From Streptomyces sp. NRRL B-1347 (GTDB lineage Bacteria > Actinomycetota > Actinomycetes > Streptomycetales > Streptomycetaceae), in assembly GCF_000720325.1 (NCBI RefSeq), contig NZ_JOJM01000108.1, positions 1-14,044 on the forward strand: a stretch of 14,044 nucleotides of DNA, in the 5' to 3' direction. Under the pieces are notes generated by a model. The model was given only the letters and a program-made list of their open reading frames with translations, was not told where the DNA came from and searched no databases. Each line of letters opens with the position of its first letter. Within the stretch, counting starts at the first letter, position 1. Below are positions 1 through 9,700 of the stretch, in pieces. The translations under genes were made by a program, and so were the position numbers.

Positions 1-780
1 TCGCAGGGTGAGATCGCGGCGGCTTGTGTGGCGGGTGCGTTGTCGCTTGAGGATGCGGCGCGGGTGGTGGCGTTGCGGAGTCAGGCGATCGCGGCGCGGT
101 TGGCCGGGCGTGGGGGCATGGCCTCGGTCGCCCTCAGCGAGGAGGACGCGGCCGGGCGTCTGGGGCCCTGGTCGGATCGGGTCGAGGTCGCGGCTGTCAA
201 CGGGCCGTCCTCCGTCGTGGTCGCCGGTGACGCCGAGGCCTTGGACGAGGCCCTGCGGGAGCTCTCCGGTGACGGCGTACGAGTGCGGCGCGTGGCCGTG
301 GACTACGCCTCGCACACCCGTCACGTCGAGGACATCGGCGACACCCTCGCCGAAGCCCTGGCCGGGGTCACGGCCAAGGCCCCGGTGGTGCCGTTCTACT
401 CGACCGTCACGGGCAGTTGGGTGGAGGACGCCGGGGTGTTGGACGGCCGGTACTGGTACCGCAACCTGCGCGGACAGGTGCGGTTCGGCCCGGCCGTCCG
501 CGAACTGCTCGGCCAGGGCCACGGGGTGTTCCTGGAGGTGAGTGCTCACCCGGTGCTCGTGCAGCCGATCACCGAGGCCGTGGACGCCGCCGACGCCGAT
601 GTGGTGGTGACCGGGTCGCTGCGCCGTGACGAGGGTGGCCTGCGGCGGCTCCTGGCTTCGATGGCCGAGCTGTTCGTGCGGGGCCTGGCCGTCGACTGGG
701 CCGCCGTGCTGCCCGCAGGGGCCGCGCGTGCGGAGCTGCCGACGTACGCCTTCGACCACGAGCACTACTGGCTCGAGCCG
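1..780 (+). other. Module A acyltransferase (AT) domain, N-terminally truncated, methylmalonyl-CoA type, plus post-AT linker
   Basis: The AT loads the extender unit onto the module A ACP. The window opens on the Ser-Gln-Gly of GHSQGE, so codon 1-3 would be the catalytic Ser. The specificity motif YASH lies at 304-315, and YASH with SQG is the established methylmalonyl-CoA signature. The active-site region downstream (VTGSLRR, HPVLVQP) is intact. The post-AT linker ends with [14 protein letters not shown] at about 736-777. The first ~110 bases are T-richer at third codon positions than the rest of the gene. The stretch 1-717 aligns without gaps to 9040-9756 in module C. Confidence 0.93.
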
Positions 781-3700
781 GCCGACCGGGCCACCGACGC
801 GGCCTCGCTGGGGCAGACCACCGGTGACCATCCGCTGCTGGGCGCGGTCGTCGGCATGCCGGACTCCAGCGGTCTCATGGCCACGTCGAAGTGGTCGCTC
901 CGCTCGCAGCCCTGGCTCGCGGACCACCTGGCGTCGGACGCGGTCGTGGTGCCGAACGCGGCCCTGGTCGAAGTGGCCGTCCGGCTCGGCGACCTGGCCG
1001 CCACCCCCGTACTCGACGAACTCGCCGTCGACGCGCCCGTGGTGCTGCCGCGGCGGGGCAGCCGCGGCATCCAGGCCGTCCTCGGTGAGCCGGACGGGGC
1101 GGGACGGCGGTCGGTGGAGATCTACTCCCGCGCCGGGGACGCCCCCCTGGACGCGCGCTGGACCCGGCACGCGCACGGGACGCTGTCGACCCGTGCCGTC
1201 GAGGTCCCGGCGGCGGGACCCGCGACCGAGGTCGCGCTGGACGGTGCCGCGCTCCGCGACGCGGGCCGGTACGGCGTACACCCCGCGCTGCTGGAAGCCG
1301 CCGTCCGTACGGTCATCGCCGACGGCACGGTCCCGGCGGTGTGGACCGGAGTGACCCTGCTGGCGTCGGGCGCCACCGCGCTCCACGTACGAGCGGGCGA
1401 CACCACGCCGGAGGGCACCGGTCTGCGGCTGACCGACCCCACGGGGCAGCCCGTCATGACCGTCGCGTCCGTACGCGGGGCGGCGTTCTGCCCCGAACAG
1501 GCAGAACAGGAAGGAGCCGACGGCGCGGTGACCCACGACGCGCTGTTCCGCGTCGACTGGAAGGAACTGGCGCTGCCCGCCGTGGAGCGCCCGCCGGCCA
1601 GCGTGACCGTCACGACCGGCGAGGACGTCACCACCACCGCCGCGGGTCCGCTCGCACCTGATGTGCTGCTGTACGAAGCCGTGCGCGCGGCCGCCGACCC
1701 CCGCGTCCCGGTCAGCGCGGCCCTCGCCGTGCTCCAGGCCTGGCTCGCCGAGCCCGCCCTGGCGCGGACCCGGCTCGCCGTGGTCACCGGGGACCACGCC
1801 GAACTCGACGCGGCCGCCGTGTGGGGCCTGGTGCGCTCGGCCCAGTCGGAGCATCCGGGCCGGATCGTCCTCGTGGACCTCGACGAGGCCTCCCGGGACG
1901 CCCTGCCCGCCGCGCTGCTGAGCGGTGAACCGCAGCTGAGGATGCGCGCCGGCGTCGCGTCGGTGCCCCGCCTCGCACGCGCGTCCGTCCCGGCGGGCGA
2001 GGCGCCCGCCGGAGCCGGGCGGCGGCCCCGGCCGCTGGACCCCGAAGGCACCGTACTGATCACCGGCGGCACCGGCACGCTCGGCGCCGTGACGGCACGG
2101 CACCTCGTCGCCGCGCACGGCGTCCGGCACCTGGTCCTGGCCGGCCGCCGGGGCCAGGCCCCGGAGCTGCGCGACGAGCTGGCCGGGATGGGGGCCTCCG
2201 TCACCCTCGCCGCCTGCGACACGGCGGACCGGGCCCAGGTGGCGGCGCTGCTGCGGGCGATACCCGCCGCGCACCCCCTCACCGCCGTGGTGCACGCCGC
2301 CGGGGTCCTGGACGACGGGGTGCTCACCGAACTGACCCCGGAACGCCTCGACACCGTGCTGCGGCCGAAGTTGGACGCCGCCCGGCACCTGCACGAGCTG
2401 ACCCGGGACCTGGACCTCGCCGCGTTCGTCCTCTTCTCCTCGGCGGCGGGCGTCCTCGGCAACCCGGGCCAGGCCAACTACGCGGCGGCCAACGCCGCCC
2501 TGGACGCCCTGGCGCGTCAGCGGCACCGGGCGGGCCTGCCCGCGGTGTCCCTGGCCTGGGGCTACTGGGCGACGGCCAGCGGCATGACCGCGCACCTGGG
2601 CGCCGCCGACCTGCGGCGCAACCGGCGCATCGGCATGGTCGGACTGTCCCCGGCCGAGGGCATGGCCCTCCTCGACGCCGCCCTGCACACCCCGGCGGAC
2701 GCGGCCGGAACGCTCGTGGCGGCGAAGTTCGACCTCAACGCGCTGCGGGCCGCGGCGGCCGAAGAGCCGCTGCCGCCGCTGCTGCGCGGCCTCGCCCCGG
2801 CACCGCGGCCCACCGCCCGGACGGCCGCACCGGCCGGGCCCGCGGCGCTGCGGGAACGCGTCACAGGCCTGGCCGCCGCCGAGCGGACCGAGGCCCTCGT
2901 CGACCTGGTGCGCCGGCACGCCGCCGAGGTGCTCGGGCACACCACCGCCGACGCCGTGCGGGCGGACCGGACCTTCAAGGAGGCCGGGTTCGACTCGCTG
3001 ACCGCCGTGGAGCTGCGCAACCGGCTCGCCGCCGCGACCGGGCTCACCCTCTCCCCGGCGATGGTCTTCGACCACCCGAAGCCGACCGCGCTCGCCGCGC
3101 ACCTGGGCGATCGGCTCCTCGGCGTGGCGGCGCAGCGCCCGGCCGGGCCCGGCATGCCCGCACCGACCACCGACGAGCCGATCGCCATCGTCGCCATGGC
3201 GTGCCGCTTCCCCGCGGGCGTGCACAGCCCGGAGGACCTCTGGCGGGTGGTGGCCGACGGGATCGACGCCGTCACCGAGTTCCCCGCCGACCGGGGCTGG
3301 GACACCGACCGGCTCTTCCACGCGGACCCCGACCACGAGGGCACCACCTACGTGCGCCACGGCGCCTTCCTCGACGACGCCGCCGGGTTCGACGCCGCCT
3401 TCTTCGGCATCTCGCCGAACGAGGCCCTCGCCATGGACCCGCAGCAGCGGCTGCTCCTCGAAACGTCCTGGGAGGCCTTCGAGCGGGCCGCGATCGACCC
3501 GACCGCGCTGGCCGGGCAGGACGTCGGCGTCTTCGTCGGCGTCAACAGCCACGACTACAGCGTGCGCATGCACCGGGCGGCCGGTGTCGAGGGCTTCCGC
3601 CTCACCGGCGGCTCGGGCAGCGTCGCCTCCGGCCGCGTCGCCTACCACTTCGGCTTCGAGGGCCCCGCCCTCACGATCGACACGGCCTGCTCCTCCTCCC

Positions 3701-6700
3701 TGGTGGCCCTGCACACGGCCGCGCAGGCGCTGAACCGCGGCGAGTGCTCCATGGCCCTGGCCGGCGGCGTGATGGTGATGGGCACCGTGGAGACGTTCGT
3801 CGAGTTCTCCCGGCAGCGCGGACTCGCCCCCGACGGCCGGTGCAAGGCGTTCGCGGACGGCGCCGACGGCACCGGCTGGTCCGAGGGCGTGGGACTGCTC
3901 CTCGTGGAGCGCCTGTCGGACGCCCGCCGCAGGGGCCATCCCGTACTGGCCGTCGTCCGCGGCTCCGCCGTGAACCAGGACGGCGCGTCGAACGGCCTGA
4001 CGGCCCCCAACGGCCCCGCGCAGCAGCGCGTCATCCGCAAGGCCCTGGCCCACGCGGGCCTCGGCACGTCGGACGTGGACGCCGTGGAGGCGCACGGCAC
4101 GGGCACCACGCTCGGCGACCCGATCGAGGCCCAGGCGCTCCTGGCGACGTACGGCCAGGACCGGCCCGCGGGACGGCCGCTGTGGCTGGGGTCCGTGAAG
4201 TCGAACCTCGGCCACACCCAGGCGGCGGCGGGCGTCGCCGGTGTGATCAAGATGGTCATGGCCATGCGCCACGACACGCTCCCCAAAACGCTGCACGTGG
4301 ACCGCCCGTCGTCCCGCATCGACTGGTCCGCGGGCGCCGTGGAGCTGCTGACACAGGCCCGTGACTGGCCGCGTGAGGGCCGTCCGCGCCGGGCCGCCGT
4401 GTCCTCCTTCGGCATCGGCGGCACCAACGCGCACGTCGTCATCGAAGAGGCCCCCGGCACGGCGGCGGCCGCGCCCGACCCCAGGCGCGCGGACGAACCG
4501 ACGGACCTCCCGGTGCCGGTGCCCGTGCCCGTGTCGGCGCGGACGCCCGCCGGGCTGCGCGGCCAGGCCGACCGGCTCGCCCGCTTCCTCGACGACAGGA
4601 CCGACGTACGCCTCACCGACGCGGCGCACGCCCTCGCCACCACGCGCGCCGGGCTCGAACACCGCGCCGTCGTCCTGGCGTCCGACCGGCCGCAGCTCGG
4701 CGCGGACCTCCGCGCCGTCGGCCGGGGCGAGGAACGCCCCGCGGTCGTCTCCGGCACCCCGGTCGCGGGCAAGCTCGCCTTCCTTTTCGCCGGCCAGGGC
4801 AGCCAGTGGGCGGGCATGGGCCGTCAACTGGCCGCCACCTACCCGGTCTTCCGCGACGCCTTCGCCGCCGCGTGCGCCGCCGTGGAGGCGCATCTGAGCG
4901 GCCTCGCGGAGCGCCCGCTGCACGACGTGGTGTTCGCCGCTCCCGGGGCGCCCGGCAGCGAACTCCTCGACCGGACCATGTACACGCAGGCCGCCCTGTT
5001 CGCCCTGGAGACCGCGCTGTTCCGGCTCTTCGAGTCCTGGGGAGTCCGGCCGGACCTCCTCGCCGGGCACTCGATCGGAGAGCTCACCGCCGCGCACGCC
5101 TCCGGAGTGCTCGGCCTGGCCGACGCGGGCGAACTGGTCGCGGCCCGCGGCCGGTTGATGCAGGCCCTGCCCGAGGGCGGCGCGATGGTCGCCGTCCAGG
5201 CCACCGAGGCCGACGTCGAGCCGCTGCTCGCCCGGGCCCGGGGCGCGGTCTGCGTGGCCGCGGTCAACGGCCCCGACGCGCTGGTGCTCTCCGGCGCCGA
5301 GAACGCCGTGCTCGCCGCCGCCGACGCACTGGCCCGCCGGGGCCGCAAGACGCGGAGGCTGGCGGTCAGCCACGCCTTCCACTCGCCGCTGATGGACCCC
5401 ATGCTCGACGAGTTCCGCGCGGTCGCGGAGCGCCTGTCGTACCGGCCGGGCGGCCTTCCCGTCGTCTCCACACTGACCGGCGGCCTTGCCCAGGACGGAC
5501 AGCTCGCCGACCCCGGCCACTGGGCCGACCAGGTGCGGAACACCGTCCGGTTCGGCGACGCCGTCACCGCGCTCGCCCGGCGGGGCGCGACGACGTTCCT
5601 CGAACTGGGCCCGGGCGGGACCCTCGCCGCGATGGCGCTCGGCTCGCCCGACGCACCGGAGCGGAGCTGCGTCGCCACCCTGCGCAAGGACGGCGCGGAG
5701 GCCGTCGACGTCCTGACCGCGCTCGCCGAACTGCACGTGCGCGGCACGTCCGTGGACTGGACGGCCGTACTCGGCCACCCGGCCGCGGCGGCCGGAACCG
5801 AGCTGCCCACCTACGCGTTCCAGCACCAGCGGTACTGGGTCGAGTCCGACGACGCCGCACCGGCCGACGCGGAAGCCCTCGGCGCCACCGGCGCCCGGCA
5901 CCCGCTGCTCGGCACCGTCATCGACGTACCGGGCGACGACGGCGGCAACGGCAGCGGCGGTGTCGTGCTCACCGGGCGGCTCGCACCGCACGGCCCGGGC
6001 CGCCTCCCCGGCCCGGCCGCGGCCGACGGCACCACCCGGATTCCGGCCGCCGTACTCCTGGACATGATCGTCGGGGCCGGTGACGAAGTGGGCTGCGGCG
6101 GCCTCGAACAGGTCGTCGTCGAGAGCCCGTTGACGGTTCCGGAGCGCGGCCACACCCACGTGCGGGTGTCCGTGACCGCCCGGGGCCCGGACGGGCGCCG
6201 CCGCGCCGCCGTCCACGGCCGCCCCGCAGGGCCGGAGCGAACGCCCTGGACGTGCCACGCCCGAGCGGTCCTCGTCCCCGGCGCGCCGCGCCCGGCCTTC
6301 GACCTGCGGGCCTGGCAGCCGCCCGCGGATGCCTCCGCGCCGCTCCCCGGAACGCGCGTGTGGCAGCAGGACGGCCGCACCTGCGCGGAAATCACGCTCC
6401 CGGACGAACTCGTAGCCGAGGCGGCCGACTTCGCGCTGCACCCCGTGCTCGTCGACACCGCGCTGCGCGTCCTGGACCGGAGCCCCGGCCGGGACCTGTC
6501 CGATTGCGCCGCGCTCGCGGTGTACGCGGAGGGCGCCACCTCGCTGCGGCTGCGGATCACGCCGCGGCCGGACGGCCGCCACCTGCTGGAGCTGGCGGAC
6601 GCGGACGGTGAACCCGTCGCGGCCCTCGGCCCGTTGAGCCTCGAAGCCCTGCCCGGGGAGGGTCCCGCGTCGCGTGATTCCGCGCCGTACGAGGACGCCG

Positions 6701-9700
6701 GCGTACCGGCGGTGCCCGGTGTCACCCGCCGCGTGGTCGCGCGCGGGGAAGACACCGGAGGCGCCATGGCCGACCGGCTGACCGACCGGCTGACCGGCCG
6801 ACGGACCGACCAGCTGGCCGACCGGCTGGCCGACCGGCTGACCGACCGGCTGACCGACCGGCTGGCCGGGCTCCCGGCCGCGGAGCAGCACCGCAGGGTC
6901 CTCTCCTTGGTCCAGGAGAGCACCGCGGTCGTGCTCGGCCACCGCCAGGGCGACCGCTTCGACGACGAGCAGCCCTTCAAGAACCTCGGGTTCGACTCCC
7001 TCAGCGCCGTCAAGCTCCGCAACCGGCTGCGCGACTTCACCGGCGTCGACCTGCCCAGCTCCCTGGTCTTCGACCACCCGACCCCCGCCCTCCTCGCGGC
7101 CTTCCTGCGCGCCGAACTGCTCGGCGAGCAGCCCGCGGCACCCGCCCCCGCCACGGCGGCAGCGGCTTCCGACGAGCCCATCGCGATCGTCGCGATGAGC
7201 AGTCGGCTGCCCGGCGGAGCGGACAGCCCCGAAGAGCTGTGGCAGCTGCTCGTGGAGGGCCGGGACGCGGTCTCCGGCTTCCCGGTGGACCGCGACTGGG
7301 ACCTGGAGGGGCTGTACCACCCGGACCCGGGCCACCCCGGCACGAGCTACACGCGCTCGGGCGGATTCCTCCACGAGGCCGCGCGGTTCGACGCCGGGCT
7401 CTTCGGCATCTCGCCGCGCGAGGCCCTCGCCATGGACCCGCAGCAGCGGCTGCTCCTCGAAACCTCCTGGGAGGCCCTGGAACGGGCGGGCGTCGACCCG
7501 CTGTCGGCCAGGGGCAGCGACATCGGCGTCTTCACCGGGATCGTCCACCACGACTACGTGTCCCGGCTCCACCGGGTGCCCGAGGACGTGCAGGGCTACC
7601 TCATGACCGGTACGGCGTCGAGCGTGGCGTCGGGCCGGGTGTCGTACGTGTTCGGCTTCGAGGGCCCGGCGGTCACCGTCGACACGGCGTGCTCGTCGTC
7701 CCTGGTCGCGATGCACCTGGCCGCGCAGGCGCTGCGGCAGGGCGAGTGCTCGATGGCCCTGGCCGGTGGCGCGACCGTGATGGCCGGTCCCGACGCCTTC
7801 CTGGAGTTCTCGCGGCAGCGCGGTCTGTCCGCCGACGGCCGGTGCAAGGCCTTCTCCGCGACGGCCGACGGCACCGGCTGGGCCGAGGGCGTGGGCGTGG
7901 TCGTCCTGGAACGCCTCTCGGTCGCGCGGGAACGCGGCCACCAGGTCCTCGCGGTCATCCGGGGCAGCGCGGTGAACCAGGACGGCGCCTCCAACGGCCT
8001 CACCGCCCCCAACGGCCCCTCGCAGCAGCGAGTGATCCGCCGGGCCCTCGACACGGCGGGGCTCGCGCCCGCGGACGTGGACGTGGTGGAGGCCCACGGG
8101 ACCGGCACGGCCCTCGGCGACCCGATCGAAGCCCAGGCACTCCTGGCGACGTACGGGCAGGGTCGGGGCGCCGAACAGCCCCTGTGGCTGGGCTCGTTGA
8201 AGTCCAACATCGGTCACACGCAGGCCGCCGCGGGCGTGGCGGGCGTGATCAAGATGGTGCTGGCGCTGCGCCACGCGGTCATGCCCCGCACCCTGCACGT
8301 CGACGAGCCGACGGCCGAGGTGGACTGGTCGGCGGGCGCGGTGGAGCTGCTGACCGAGGCCAGGAACTGGGAGCGGAACGGCCGTCCGCGCCGGGCGGGC
8401 GTCTCCGCGTTCGGCGCCAGCGGCACGAACGCCCATCTGATCCTGGAGGAGGCCCCCGAGGACCCCGTCGCGGCGGAGACCGTGCCGGTGGGTGTGGTGC
8501 CGCTGGTGGTGTCGGCGCATAGCCAGGCTTCGCTGGCGGGGCAGGCCGGTCGGCTGGTGTCGTACGTGGAGTCGGGGACTGGTGGTCCGTCGCTCGCGGG
8601 AGTGGCCGGGGCCCTGGTGTCGGGCCGGGCCGTCCTCGGTGAGCGCGCGGTGGTCGTGGCCGATTCGCCCACCGAGGCGCTGACCGGGCTGCGCGCGCAG
8701 GCCCGGGGGGAGAGCGGTCCGCACCTGGTGTCCGGCAGCGCGGCCCCGGGCGCGCCCGGCAAGGTCGTGCTGGTGTTCCCGGGCCAGGGCTCGCAGTGGG
8801 CGGGCATGGGGCGTGAACTCCTTGATGCCTCACCGGTGTTCGCCGATCGGATCGCGGAGTGCGCGGCCGTCCTTGAGCCGCTGGTCGACTGGTCGCTCGT
8901 CGACGTACTGCGGGGTGAGGTCGAGCCCGAGTTGTTGGAGCGGGTGGACGTGGTGCAGCCCGCCAGCTTCGCGGTGATGGCCGGGCTGGCTTCCGTGTGG
9001 GCGTCCGTGGGGGTCGAGCCGGACGCGGTGCTCGGGCACTCCCAGGGGGAGATCGCGGCCGCCTGCGTGGCGGGTGCGCTGTCCCTTGAGGACGCGGCCC
9101 GGGTGGTGGCCTTGCGCAGCCGAACCATTGCCGCGGAGCTGGCCGGGCGCGGCGGCATGGCGTCCGTCGCCCTCGGCGAGCAGGAGGCGGCCGCCCGTCT
9201 GGAGCGGTGGGCGGACCGGGTCGAGGTGGCCGCGGTGAACAGCCCGTCGTCGGTGGTGATCGCGGGCGATGCCGAGGCCTTGGACGAGGTCCTGGAGGAG
9301 CTTTCCGGTGCCGGGGTGCGGGTGCGGCGCGTGGCCGTGGACTACGCCTCGCACTCCCGGCACGTCGAGGACATCGAGAACACCCTTGCCGAAGCCCTGG
9401 CGGGGGTGAACGCGAAGGCTCCGGTGGTGCCGTTCTACTCGACCGTCACGGGGAGTTGGGTGGAGGACGCCGGGGTCCTGGACGGCTCGTACTGGTACCG
9501 CAACCTGCGCGGACAGGTGCGGTTCGGCCCCGCCGTGGCCGACCTGCTCTCCCAGGGCCACGGCGTGTTCGTGGAGGCCAGCGCCCACCCGGTCCTGGTG
9601 CAGCCCGTCACCGAGGCCGTCGACGGCACGGACACCGAAGCAGTGGTGACCGGGTCGCTGCGCCGCGAGGACGGCGGCCTGCGACGGCTCCTCACGTCGG

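Noticed and set aside
1500..2047. Possible enoylreductase between DH and KR of module A
   Set aside because: No ER NADPH-binding motif is visible. The stretch begins with FRVDW and fits the structural half of a KR.
6769..6864. CRISPR-like array
   Set aside because: The units are 12 bp, directly adjacent, without spacers, and in frame inside a PKS gene.
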